Source: CBDAQV01 sp965199335 (GTDB lineage: Bacteria; Pseudomonadota; Alphaproteobacteria; CALMVH01). Taken from it: 64,000 bases of DNA. Made by a program: the position numbers and the translations under genes. Numbering within the stretch: position 1 is the first letter of the stretch; each line of letters starts with the position of its first letter. The stretch spans positions 310,001-374,000 of the forward strand of contig CBDAQZ010000004.1 of NCBI GenBank assembly GCA_965199335.1, read 5' to 3'. Below are positions 17,632-26,428 of the stretch, in pieces. The notes beneath the pieces were generated by a model. That model had not been told where the DNA came from. It worked only from the letters and a program-made list of their open reading frames with translations, and ran no database searches.

Positions 17632-19533
17632 TTACCTGGAATTCAGGATAGCTTCCGGCACCTGGGCCATGAACTCGGGTTTGTTCAGCCTGAACAGGAA
17701 AAGAGTCAGATCGCTTTGCGACATGGCAGGGTTGCAAGCCGTACCAAGCCAGTTCCGCAACACTTTCCATAATACGAACTGATCGTTATCGCAGCCGATG
17801 GGAATGGTTCCATCGTGGCCCATGCTAGCGACCAGTTCCACGCCCGGCACGGCGCCGGCGTGAAACACGGGATGGGTATGATCGCGGCCCAGGATATCCT
17901 GGTAAAGCCGCAGCGACGGATAGGTCGTGATGTCCCATTTGTCCAGTGGCGCAGCCGCCATCTTCTCCCCCATCCACATCTTGTTGTGGTATATGGTCTC
18001 GACAAAATAATCCGGCCCCAGCCGTACCAGATCGATATACCGAACGGGGGCATTGTTCATGCTCTGATCGGGAAACGATGCTTCCGAAAAATACCCCGGC
18101 AGGTCGGACAGCATTCTGGAGCCATGCTTCACATTGGCGTCTGCCCATTGCCCCAGCGCATAACGCGGGTCCTCTTTCCAGTCGGCATAATACAAGGCCT
18201 GCGTGACCGCCGCCCTCATCAGGGGTTTCAGGGTCAGCCCGATCAACACAACGGCCATGCCGGCCAATCCCACCTGCATCTGCGTACGACGATCGGCCGG
18301 CAGGAAGCCAACCATCTGGTCGACGAGGCCGCCGGCCAGCGCCGCCATGAGACAGAAGGCCACGACAAGATATTGCGGCTGGATCCAGAAACGCTGCAGC
18401 CCGGCATACCAGAAGAAGATCGTCGCGCCGAGCACTGCATACAGCAGAACAGCTACATTGTTCTCGTAGCGGCGAAGGGTAGCCAGGCGCAACCCTGCCG
18501 CCGCCACAGTAGCGACGATCACCGGCATGGTCACCGCTTTTATGAACGCAGACGTCCAGTCGAGAAATGTCGTGTTCTGGATCGGGGATGCGCCCGCGCA
18601 CGCTTTTGCCAAGGCACCCCAGGTGTAGAAATAATAATCGTTCACCAGCGCGTACGGGGTAGTGATGAAGAATACGATCACCGCCACGAGCGCTGCCAGC
18701 CCTCCCCTCGCCGCTATCGTCTTCACCCAGCCTGGACTTCCATATGCGCCGATCACGATCGCGGCCACGGTAAGCGGGACAAGCAGCGGGCCACCCACTT
18801 TGGCACCCTGTGCCAGGCCGGCCACGATGCCGAGCGAGAGTGCGCTTGCAAGAGTGCGCGACCGCGTGTGCCGGATGGCCACCGCCAAAGCCACGAACAT
18901 CAGGAAGAACAGCAGGCTGTCCGGATGGATGAAGGTTGCGATCAGCTCGAAATTGTAATTCGTCAGCAGGAAGAGACCGCTTGCGAGGGCAGACCAGCGT
19001 CCGAACAGAATCCGGCCGGTATTGTAGGCCGCAAGAATGGTGCAGCTTGAAAAGAAAAGAGTCAGCGCCCTGAGAATTATGGGCGCCGCAGGAAACATCG
19101 GTACGCCCAGCAATTTCAACGGCATCCAGACTACAAATCCGAGGTCGAGAAACAACCCGCCGTAGTAAGGCAGGTTCACATACGGTGTATGCCAGTAATG
19201 GGGTATGTTCGTCGGTATCTGATGAGTTGAATAGAGATAATTGGCAGGGTTCCCGTACGGCCAGGCCGTCATGCCATCGAGCTGCATGGTGATCAGTGGC
19301 TCGTCATCCTCGAATGCAGCCAGAAGAGGAGCATCGGCGCTGTGGCGTCCTACGGTAGACAGAAATAGTGCCAGGAAAATGCACACGATAATCCCGGATA
19401 GAATGTCCGGCTTTAGCAGGCGAAGCATTTCCTGAAACAGAATACGCAGACCTTGTCCGGCAATTCTCAGGCCCGTATCCAGCGATGAATAAACCAGACG
19501 CAGGCGGCCCTTCATGATTCCTGTGTCCGACAT
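17632..19533 (-). CDS. Polytopic GT-C-type glycosyltransferase (ArnT/PMT-like)
   Basis: A 633-residue membrane protein with about 10-12 hydrophobic segments. After the first segment, a loop carries AFEDDEPLITMQLDG, an acidic motif as in GT-C transferases, which use polyprenyl-phosphate sugars. The region FHPEQ-like seen in other members is represented by TFIHPDSLLFFLMF. A periplasmic C-terminal domain (about 480-633) follows. It lies next to an acyltransferase and the polysaccharide locus, so it likely modifies a surface glycan or lipid; donor and acceptor are unknown. ATG 19533 is chosen because GGGGGA lies upstream, in preference to a TTG at 19536. Confidence 0.75.
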   Translation of the reverse strand: MSDTGIMKGRLRLVYSSLDTGLRIAGQGLRILFQEMLRLLKPDILSGIIVCIFLALFLSTVGRHSADAPLLAAFEDDEPLITMQLDGMTAWPYGNPANYLYSTHQIPTNIPHYWHTPYVNLPYYGGLFLDLGFVVWMPLKLLGVPMFPAAPIILRALTLFFSSCTILAAYNTGRILFGRWSALASGLFLLTNYNFELIATFIHPDSLLFFLMFVALAVAIRHTRSRTLASALSLGIVAGLAQGAKVGGPLLVPLTVAAIVIGAYGSPGWVKTIAARGGLAALVAVIVFFITTPYALVNDYYFYTWGALAKACAGASPIQNTTFLDWTSAFIKAVTMPVIVATVAAAGLRLATLRRYENNVAVLLYAVLGATIFFWYAGLQRFWIQPQYLVVAFCLMAALAGGLVDQMVGFLPADRRTQMQVGLAGMAVVLIGLTLKPLMRAAVTQALYYADWKEDPRYALGQWADANVKHGSRMLSDLPGYFSEASFPDQSMNNAPVRYIDLVRLGPDYFVETIYHNKMWMGEKMAAAPLDKWDITTYPSLRLYQDILGRDHTHPVFHAGAVPGVELVASMGHDGTIPIGCDNDQFVLWKVLRNWLGTACNPAMSQSDLTLFLFRLNKPEFMAQVPEAILNSR

Positions 19534-19634
19534 CAATTCCCCCAGCCTATGGTGCGGCTGATAGCGATACGCTAAAGTCTGTTGCGCATAGCCTAAGGCG
19601 GCCTAAACTGCAAGCTAAAGCAAGGTAATCTCAG

Positions 19635-20780
19635 GTGAACAAGCCTTCTGGACCGATGTCTGGCAACCGCTCACACGGTATCGATGCGCTTCGCGGATTG
19701 CTGTCCTTGTGGGTACTGTTTTCGCATTTGCTTCCTTGGGCATCGGCCTCCGGCCAATCTACCGGCATGCCGGGGCGCATTATAGCGCTGCAAACCGGGT
19801 TCTTCCAATCGAACGGCCAGACACACCCGGCCGTTCTGGGCTTTATCGTTCTGAGCGGGTATTGCATCCACCGTAGCGGCATAGGCGATGGAGCGGCGGC
19901 TTTCTCCCACTATGCTGCCCGGCGATTCTTCCGAATCGTGCCGGTCTTCGTGCTGGCGAGCCTGACCGGCATGGCCCTGTTTCTTCTATCCTCGCATGTC
20001 GATTCCGTTCTTGCCAAATCGCTAAGCGGCACCAACCAGATTTCGCGGGGATGCATTGCCGTCAAGCTGGCAACGGTTTCGGCATGGCTGCCATCGCTTC
20101 ATGCATGCAGCTTCGAGGGCAACGCCCCCCTGACGACGGTCATTGTCGAGATATGGCTTTATGTCGTCTATGCCGCCGCCATGTTTTTCCTGACTGGACG
20201 CGGGCACAAGATAAAATTCTGGCTGAGCCTGACAACCATATGGCTCTGCGGACTGATCTGGGTGGCGTTTCATCCGGAGCAGCTGGGCTGGTGGTACAAT
20301 GGCAGCCTGATCGGCTTTCTCGTCTATTGGTGGATCGGCGCCTTTTTTGCGATGCATGACAAACAGGGCAGAGTTAGACTTCTTGTATTTCCGGCTTGCA
20401 TCGCCTGGGCGATCGCCACTCTGGTTTTGCTGGCGAAGATCATCGCCACACCGGCAATCATCTTCGCCGTGGCGGAGCTTCAGCAACTTGCCCTGGCAAT
20501 CCTGTTCGCTCAGCTGATCGTAATGATCGATAGAAGCCGGTGGAGGCTATGGCGCTACGGCGCCCCGCTGGGGGAAGCAGGCTACAGCATCTATGCGTTT
20601 CACGCGCCGCTGTTGATGATGATGATGATTCTGCATGTCGCCTGGTGGGCGGCGGCGGTGGCGACCATCGGGCTGTCGCTCGCCATCTTCCATGTCTATG
20701 AAAAGCCGCTGACACGCTTTGGAAAGCGCAAAGGGTATCACGCGGTAATGGAGACCCGCGATTTGGTGCGCGATTCCTGA
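19635..20780 (+). CDS. Acyltransferase family 3 (OafA/YrhL-like) membrane protein
   Basis: A 381-residue protein with about ten membrane segments. The family opening GIDALRGLLSLWVLFSHL includes the conserved R and H of acyltransferase-3 proteins. VLGFIVLSGYCIHRSG and YAARRFFRIVPVFVLA are the other typical motifs. These enzymes transfer acetyl or other acyl groups to surface polysaccharides (O-antigen, exopolysaccharide) across the inner membrane. GTG 19635 with AAGG upstream is taken as start; ATG 19656 is possible. It overlaps the convergent downstream gene by 43 bases. Its position in the polysaccharide region suggests it decorates that polymer. Confidence 0.88.
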   Translation: MNKPSGPMSGNRSHGIDALRGLLSLWVLFSHLLPWASASGQSTGMPGRIIALQTGFFQSNGQTHPAVLGFIVLSGYCIHRSGIGDGAAAFSHYAARRFFRIVPVFVLASLTGMALFLLSSHVDSVLAKSLSGTNQISRGCIAVKLATVSAWLPSLHACSFEGNAPLTTVIVEIWLYVVYAAAMFFLTGRGHKIKFWLSLTTIWLCGLIWVAFHPEQLGWWYNGSLIGFLVYWWIGAFFAMHDKQGRVRLLVFPACIAWAIATLVLLAKIIATPAIIFAVAELQQLALAILFAQLIVMIDRSRWRLWRYGAPLGEAGYSIYAFHAPLLMMMMILHVAWWAAAVATIGLSLAIFHVYEKPLTRFGKRKGYHAVMETRDLVRDS

Positions 20781-22144
20781 AAGGTCTTTCCAACCAGATC
20801 CACGCCCACAAAAACCAGCGACACGCCTCCCAGCAGCTTGATCGGCAGGAAGTAGCGGGTCTCGATATGGACGAAGATGGAAAAGATCAACGTCGCGAAA
20901 ACATAAGCGCCAGCATAGAGCGTATAGACCAGGCCGACCCGCGCCCGTCGGCAGAAGGCGTATGCGGCGCTGGCCGGGATGCTGATGGCCAGCAGGAAAT
21001 TGACCAGGTAGCGATAGGTTCCCGGCTGCGGTTGCGGTTCGAACATGTTGGCAAACCAGTAATGCCAGAAAATGGGCAGCTTGAACCGAAGCAGGCGTAC
21101 CGGCCGATGCAGCGCGGTCGCGGCGGCGGCCTTTTGATATTCGGTGTAATCGATGTATTCGCCGCGTCTCTTCCTGTCGGTGAAGTCCTGGCATTTGCCG
21201 GGATCGACTTCGCACATCGATTGCATGCCGTGATCGACGTAATCGCCATAAAGTTTCCTGGCATCGGGTTCCTGCATCCATATCCAGAGCCAGGCGTAGT
21301 TCATCTCCACGATCGTGGGCGCATGGCGGTAAAGTTTGTACGGTACTGTCGACGCCTGGTACGCCAACAGCACCGCCAGGAAGGCAAACAATTGCCTTTT
21401 CAAACGCACGGCAAATCCTCCGTTCCTGAAGAGCAGGAACCAGTATCCCAGCAGGCAGAGCGCGGACGTGCCGGCAAGCGCAATAAAAATGAAATCGAAC
21501 TGGGCGCGAACATAGGCGGCGGCTGCGAAAACGACGCCGAAAACGCCGGCCGCGATCCAGGACTTTCGCCCCGGGTGCAGCATGATCGACAGGCATCCCA
21601 GGCAGGCAACGGCAAACAGCGGGGTGGCAATCGCCTCGGTAAGCCCGACTGCCTGCCACATCAGCCCATCCGTAAAAAACGGAAATGCCAGCAGAAACAA
21701 GCCGGGGACGAATGCGGCAAGATCGCCGAGCGCGAACGATTTCTGCAGGATGCCGGCCAGCAGGGTCATCGTCATGGACCACAAGCCGATCGCCAGGAAA
21801 AAGCAGATCGCGAAAAGCGGCGCGTTCGCCGATATCTTCAACAGCAGGAAATAGAGCACCGACAGGCCCGGCGGATACATGTGATAATTGCCGTCGTAGA
21901 ACTGGCGCAGACCGACACTGGGCATCATCTGCGCAGCCTTCAGGAAATTCCCGTAATCTCCGGCCCCCAGCACGCGCAATATATCGTCCGTCCTGCACCA
22001 GAACGGCACGCGATAAATGTCGTACCCGAACTGACGGTCGAAACCTAGAACAGCCTGTGCTCCCAGCAGGACGATGCAGTATCCGATCCAGCGAAGAACC
22101 GGAAGCGCGCGCGGCGATATCCTATACGATCGTCCCGTGATCAC
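20738..22144 (-). CDS. Polytopic membrane protein, probable GT-C-like glycosyltransferase
   Basis: A 468-residue inner-membrane protein with about ten hydrophobic segments. An early periplasmic loop contains CRTDDILRVLGAGDYGNF, with an acidic pair as in GT-C transferases, but I do not recognise a named family. The hydrophilic stretch at about 285-350 is rich in Tyr, Trp and charged residues. The gene begins with GTG three bases after the aminotransferase stop and is last in the wbpA-fusion-wbpE operon. That position suggests it uses or polymerises the sugar made by those enzymes. Alternatives are a polymerase-like (Wzy) or lipid-linked transferase role. Confidence 0.6.
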   Translation of the reverse strand: MITGRSYRISPRALPVLRWIGYCIVLLGAQAVLGFDRQFGYDIYRVPFWCRTDDILRVLGAGDYGNFLKAAQMMPSVGLRQFYDGNYHMYPPGLSVLYFLLLKISANAPLFAICFFLAIGLWSMTMTLLAGILQKSFALGDLAAFVPGLFLLAFPFFTDGLMWQAVGLTEAIATPLFAVACLGCLSIMLHPGRKSWIAAGVFGVVFAAAAYVRAQFDFIFIALAGTSALCLLGYWFLLFRNGGFAVRLKRQLFAFLAVLLAYQASTVPYKLYRHAPTIVEMNYAWLWIWMQEPDARKLYGDYVDHGMQSMCEVDPGKCQDFTDRKRRGEYIDYTEYQKAAAATALHRPVRLLRFKLPIFWHYWFANMFEPQPQPGTYRYLVNFLLAISIPASAAYAFCRRARVGLVYTLYAGAYVFATLIFSIFVHIETRYFLPIKLLGGVSLVFVGVDLVGKTFQESRTKSRVSITA

Positions 22145-22147
22145 TCG

Positions 22148-23284
22148 CTAGGAACCAAGCCGGCGACGAACTTCCGTTACGATGCGATCCTGCACGGCCG
22201 TGTCAAGATACGGATGCATCGGCAGGCTGACGACCTGCTCGATGATCCTGTCGGTGGCCGGCAGGTTTCCCCCCGCGATCGGAAAATGCCGGTAGGCCGT
22301 CTGGCGGTGAAGCGGCTTGGGATAATAAACCGCCGTGGGAATGCCGGCCTCTTTCAGGCCGGCCTGGAAAGCAGCACGGTCGAAATCCTGCAGGCGCAAG
22401 GTATATTGCGCCCAGACCGATTGCAGTCCTTCGGCAACCCGCGGCACGATCGCGACGTCTTCGAATGCTTCGTTATAACGCGAGGCGACGCGGTTGCGGG
22501 CCACGATCTCGTCCGGGAAGATCGTCAGCTTCTGCAGCAGGATTGCCGCCTGCATCGTGTCAAGGCGGCCGTTGATGCCGATACGTATGTTATCGTATTT
22601 GTCGCTGCCCTGGCCGTGGACGCGGAGCGACCTGATGATGGCGGCCAGCTCGTCGTCGTCGGTGAAGATCGCGCCGCCGTCCCCATAGCAGCCCAGCGGC
22701 TTGGCCGGGAAGAAGCTGGTCGTGGTCGCCAGCCCGATCGTACCGACCTTGCGCCCCTTGTAAACCGCGCCGAACGACTGCGCCGAATCCGCGATCAGCC
22801 ACAGGCCCTCGGCGGCGCAGAACGGTTCGATCGCATCGTAGTCCGCGGGCTGGCCGAACAGATCGACGGCGATCACGCCGACCGGCGAAAGTCCGGCACG
22901 GCGCGCGGTGGCGACCGCCTCGCCCAGATGACGCGCGTCGAGGTTGAACGTGTCTTCATGGATATCGACAAATATCGGGGTGGCGCCCAGCCCCGCTACG
23001 ACCTCGGCGGTCGAGGCGAAGGTGAAGCTGGGGCAGATCACCGCGTCGCCCGGCCCCACGCCCCGCGCGCGCAGGACCAGCGTGATCGCATCGGTGCCGT
23101 TCGAACAGGTCAGGGCATGCTTGGCGCCGGTGAAAGAGGCAAGCTCCTTTTCCAGGGCCGCGATCTCCGGCCCCATGATATAGCCGCCATGATTCACGAC
23201 AGCGAGAATGGCATCGTCCAGCGCTGTTCCGAGGCAACGACGCTGCGCTGCCAGGTCGATGAATTGAATCGGCGCGTCGGTCAT
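22148..23284 (-). CDS. wbpE: PLP-dependent UDP-3-keto-GlcNAcA aminotransferase (WbpE-like, DegT family)
   Basis: A 378-residue DegT/DnrJ/EryC1-family aminotransferase. It should convert the 3-keto sugar made by the preceding dehydrogenase into UDP-2-acetamido-3-amino-2,3-dideoxy-glucuronic acid, using glutamate. The PLP lysine is Lys195 in FFPAKPLGCYGDGGAIF; SNGTDAITL binds the cofactor phosphate, and WLIADSAQSFGA gives the ring-stacking Asp. The N-terminal IQFIDLAAQ pattern matches WbpE/WlbC proteins. Its ATG overlaps the stop of the upstream fusion gene (ATGA), so translation is coupled and the pathway order is preserved in the operon. Confidence 0.88.
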   Translation of the reverse strand: MTDAPIQFIDLAAQRRCLGTALDDAILAVVNHGGYIMGPEIAALEKELASFTGAKHALTCSNGTDAITLVLRARGVGPGDAVICPSFTFASTAEVVAGLGATPIFVDIHEDTFNLDARHLGEAVATARRAGLSPVGVIAVDLFGQPADYDAIEPFCAAEGLWLIADSAQSFGAVYKGRKVGTIGLATTTSFFPAKPLGCYGDGGAIFTDDDELAAIIRSLRVHGQGSDKYDNIRIGINGRLDTMQAAILLQKLTIFPDEIVARNRVASRYNEAFEDVAIVPRVAEGLQSVWAQYTLRLQDFDRAAFQAGLKEAGIPTAVYYPKPLHRQTAYRHFPIAGGNLPATDRIIEQVVSLPMHPYLDTAVQDRIVTEVRRRLGS

Positions 23285-24897
23285 GACGGAATTTCCTCGA
23301 GATTACCCGGCGCTGTCTCCCTGTATCTGCGGCCGGTTTCAGGGCAGACGAGATCGGGGCCCAGCTTGCGGCCCGCGTGACTCATCCAGCCGATCCGGCG
23401 TGCCGGCACGCCGGCCATCAGCGCGAACGGCGCAACGTCGCTTGCGACCACCGCCCCAGCGGCGATGAAGCTGTAGGCACCCAGTTCGTGGCCGCACACG
23501 ATCGTGGCGTTCGCGCCGATGGTCGCGCCGCGGCGCACCATGGTCGCCTTGAATTCGGAACGGCGCACGATCTCGGCCCGCGGGTTGTTGACGTTGGTGA
23601 ACACGCAGGACGGACCGCAGAAAACACCGTCCTCCAGGGTCACGCCCTCGTAGACGGAAACATTGTTCTGTATCTTCACGTCGTTGCCGACCGTCACCTT
23701 GGGACCGATCACCACGTTCTGGCCGACGACGACATTGCGCCCGATCGATACGTTCGGAAGGATGTGGCTGAAATGCCAGATCTTCGACCCCGCCCCGATC
23801 TCCACATCGCGGTCTACGTAAGCGGATTCGTGGATCGTCACGCCGGGATGCGATCCGGCGATGCGTGATGTCGGTTGGGTTTCGGGAACGGCAGGGACTG
23901 ATTGCTGGCGGGATTGGGTCAGCGACTGGGCCGCCCGTGTCAGGACCTTCAGCACCCGCAACCCTTCGCGCCCATCCGTGCGCGGCCGTGTGCCGTTGGC
24001 GACGCTGTCGAGGAAATGACGGCACTCTTCCCTGAGCGGTTCCGTCTCCGGCACATCGATGCTGACGGCATCCGCTTTTTCAGGCGTCGGGATTCCATCT
24101 TTCCAGTTAACCCGGTGCGGATACAGGCGCAGCTTGTCCTTCCAGACTTCGCCATCGTCGAAGACGGCCATGGCATCGCTGCCCACGACGACCAGCTTCT
24201 GCTCCTTGAAGGGATGCAGCCACGAGACGAAGACATGGGCCTGCTCGCCGCCGGGGAACGACAGATGGGTGGTCGTGACATCGGCTATGGATTTATGCAG
24301 GTAATAGCCGCCGATGGCATGGACGGTGTCCGGTTCACTTCCGATCAGCGACAGGATCATGGACAGGTCATGCGGTGCGAACGACCACAATATGTCCTCC
24401 ACCCGCCTGAATTTTCCGAGGTTCAGCCGGTTCGAATAGATATATTGCAACCGGCCCAGCGTCCCGTTCCTGACCAGCTCGGCCAGGGCCATGAAGACCG
24501 GATGATACTGCAACAGATGGCCGACCATTAGACGACGGTCGAGACGGTCGGCGATCTCGCAAAGCGCGGCGGCTTCGACGGTGTCCAGGGCCAGCGGCTT
24601 TTCGACGAAGACATGCTTGCCCGCCTCGAGCGCGGCCTTCGCCAGCTGGTAATGGGTCGAGGCGGGCGTCGCGATCGCGACCGCGTCGATGGCGCTGTCG
24701 TTCAAAACTTCGTCGAAGGAAAGCAACCTGCCGCCATGCTTCGCGCTCAGGGCGGCGCAGGCGGCCTCGTCCGCATCGACCAGGGCTTCCAGCGCATCCA
24801 GCTCGGCGAAGCTGCGAACGAGATTCTTGCCCCAGTAGCCGCAGCCGACGACGGCAACGCGCGGCATGGTCTTCGAACTTGCCGGTACCGTCATCAT
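23281..24897 (-). CDS. Fusion: UDP-GlcNAcA 3-dehydrogenase (WbpB/WlbA-like) + N-acetyltransferase (WbpD/WlbB-like)
   Basis: A 538-residue bifunctional protein. Residues 1-330 are a Gfo/Idh/MocA oxidoreductase: Rossmann motif VVGCGYWGKN (16-25), EKP at 99-101, and the core that oxidises C3 of UDP-GlcNAcA. After a linker (about 330-350, rich in Gln, Ser and Pro) comes a left-handed beta-helix acetyltransferase (about 350-510) with hexapeptide repeats. It is recognisable from SKIWHFSHILPNVSIG and FTNVNNPRAE, as in WbpD/WlbB. The two activities are separate genes in Pseudomonas and Bordetella. It acts before and after the WbpE-like aminotransferase encoded next. Start and stop overlap neighbouring genes by four bases each. 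Confidence 0.88.
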   Translation of the reverse strand: MMTVPASSKTMPRVAVVGCGYWGKNLVRSFAELDALEALVDADEAACAALSAKHGGRLLSFDEVLNDSAIDAVAIATPASTHYQLAKAALEAGKHVFVEKPLALDTVEAAALCEIADRLDRRLMVGHLLQYHPVFMALAELVRNGTLGRLQYIYSNRLNLGKFRRVEDILWSFAPHDLSMILSLIGSEPDTVHAIGGYYLHKSIADVTTTHLSFPGGEQAHVFVSWLHPFKEQKLVVVGSDAMAVFDDGEVWKDKLRLYPHRVNWKDGIPTPEKADAVSIDVPETEPLREECRHFLDSVANGTRPRTDGREGLRVLKVLTRAAQSLTQSRQQSVPAVPETQPTSRIAGSHPGVTIHESAYVDRDVEIGAGSKIWHFSHILPNVSIGRNVVVGQNVVIGPKVTVGNDVKIQNNVSVYEGVTLEDGVFCGPSCVFTNVNNPRAEIVRRSEFKATMVRRGATIGANATIVCGHELGAYSFIAAGAVVASDVAPFALMAGVPARRIGWMSHAGRKLGPDLVCPETGRRYRETAPGNLEEIPS

Positions 24898-26270
24898 GCC
24901 TTGAACAGGTTGGGCGCCGAAATCCCGTTCCGGCCGCAGACGTTGCGCGTGTCCACCACCAGCTTCGCATTGGCGACGATGGCGGCGTAATCGACCTCGT
25001 CATGGTCGGTGGCGATCAGCACGGCGTCGTAGCGGGCAAGGCTGGCCGCATCGATGGCGGCCGACTTGCGGCCCGTAAGTTCGGCATGTTCCCGGGTGCG
25101 CGGTATGACGGGGATGAACGGATCGTGGTAATCGACCACCGCCCCGCGCGCTTCCAGGATCTCGATCACCTTCAGCGACGGGCTCTCGCGCATGTCCTCG
25201 ACGTTTTTCTTGTAGGCGATCCCCAGTATCAGGATCGGCGAGCCTGACAGGCCGCGGCCCAGCCTGCGATCCATGTGCTCGGCCAGCTGGTTCACGACGT
25301 AGTAGGGCATATCGGTATTGATCTGGCCGGCCAGCTCGATGAACCGGGTATTGACGTCGTATTCGCGCGCCTTCCAGGTCAGGTAGAACGGGTCGATCGG
25401 GATGCAATGCCCCCCTAGCCCCGGCCCCGGATAGAACGGCATGAAGCCGAAGGGCTTGGTCTTGGCGGCATCGATGACTTCCCAGACGTCGATGCCCATC
25501 GTCTGGAACACGACCTTCAACTCGTTGATCAGCGCGATGTTCACGGCGCGGAAGATGTTCTCGGTCAGCTTCACCGCCTCCGCCGTCGCCGGGGAGGAAA
25601 CGCGGACGGTCTTGACCACGAGCGCGGAATACAGCGCATCGGCGATGTCGAGGGCGGCCTTGCCGTCGCCGCCGATCACCTTGGGGATGGTGGCGGTGTT
25701 GAAGTTCTGGTTTCCCGGATCCTCGCGTTCAGGTGAGAAGGCCAGGAAGAAGTCGCGCCCGCTCCTCAAGCCGCCCTTTTCCAGTATGGGGCGCAGGACT
25801 TCCACCGTTGTGCCGGGATAGGTCGTCGATTCGAGGACGATCAGCTGACCCGGGCGCAGATGCGGCGCGATGGCGTTTACGGTATTGACCACATAGGACA
25901 GGTCGGGTTCGCGGTGCTTGGTCAGGGGCGTGGGCACGCAGATTACGACCGCATCGGTACCGGCGATGGCGGCAAAATCGGTGGTCGCATGGAACCGCTT
26001 GGACTGGACAGCGTCCCCTATGGCGCCCGATTCCACATGCTTGATGAAGCTTTCGCCGCTGTTGATCTGGACCGTGCGCGCCTCGTCGATGTCGATTCCC
26101 ACGACCTGGAAGCCCGATTTGACGGCGGTCAAGGCCAGGGGAAGCCCCACATATCCCAGCCCGATGATGGAGATTGCCGCCTTGCGCGACTGGAAAACCT
26201 TCAGTATTTCGGAAATGTCCATGACAGGGCGGGGCCTGTCCGTGTCGGCGGAATGCAGAGTATTGGTCAC
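24894..26270 (-). CDS. wbpA: UDP-N-acetyl-D-glucosamine 6-dehydrogenase (WbpA-like)
   Basis: A 458-residue nucleotide-sugar dehydrogenase, oxidising UDP-GlcNAc twice at C6 to UDP-GlcNAcA with NAD. GLGYVGLP (37-44) is the NAD-binding turn. The catalytic cysteine is Cys289 in GLGGHCIPIDP, preceded by the NIFRAVNIALINEL helix typical of this family. The central and C-terminal domains are complete. It is first in the minus-strand operon leading to a diacetamido uronic acid. A GTG at 26270 gives the longest frame; ATG 26222 would remove 16 residues that precede the conserved region and is a real alternative. It is divergent from the asnB-type gene. Confidence 0.92.
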   Translation of the reverse strand: MTNTLHSADTDRPRPVMDISEILKVFQSRKAAISIIGLGYVGLPLALTAVKSGFQVVGIDIDEARTVQINSGESFIKHVESGAIGDAVQSKRFHATTDFAAIAGTDAVVICVPTPLTKHREPDLSYVVNTVNAIAPHLRPGQLIVLESTTYPGTTVEVLRPILEKGGLRSGRDFFLAFSPEREDPGNQNFNTATIPKVIGGDGKAALDIADALYSALVVKTVRVSSPATAEAVKLTENIFRAVNIALINELKVVFQTMGIDVWEVIDAAKTKPFGFMPFYPGPGLGGHCIPIDPFYLTWKAREYDVNTRFIELAGQINTDMPYYVVNQLAEHMDRRLGRGLSGSPILILGIAYKKNVEDMRESPSLKVIEILEARGAVVDYHDPFIPVIPRTREHAELTGRKSAAIDAASLARYDAVLIATDHDEVDYAAIVANAKLVVDTRNVCGRNGISAPNLFKA

Positions 26271-26428
26271 AGGCTCTGGTCTGGTCGGAGAAGACGAGCG
26301 TTGTTGCTATCATCGCATCCCCGGATTGTCCATATTGCGGCAACTCCGCCGGTTGGCTATGAAATACGCTGCCGTTTCAAGCCGCCTGCCCATCATGGGC
26401 TCTGTAAAGCGTAATCAGGAGTAGCAAA
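26271..26428. promoter_or_regulatory. Divergent promoter region between the two polysaccharide operons
   Basis: These 158 bases separate wbpA (leftward) from asnB (rightward) and must contain promoters for both operons. AGGAGTAGCAAA directly precedes the asnB ATG and is a strong ribosome-binding site. I see no convincing -35/-10 pair or long inverted repeat. Confidence 0.45.
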
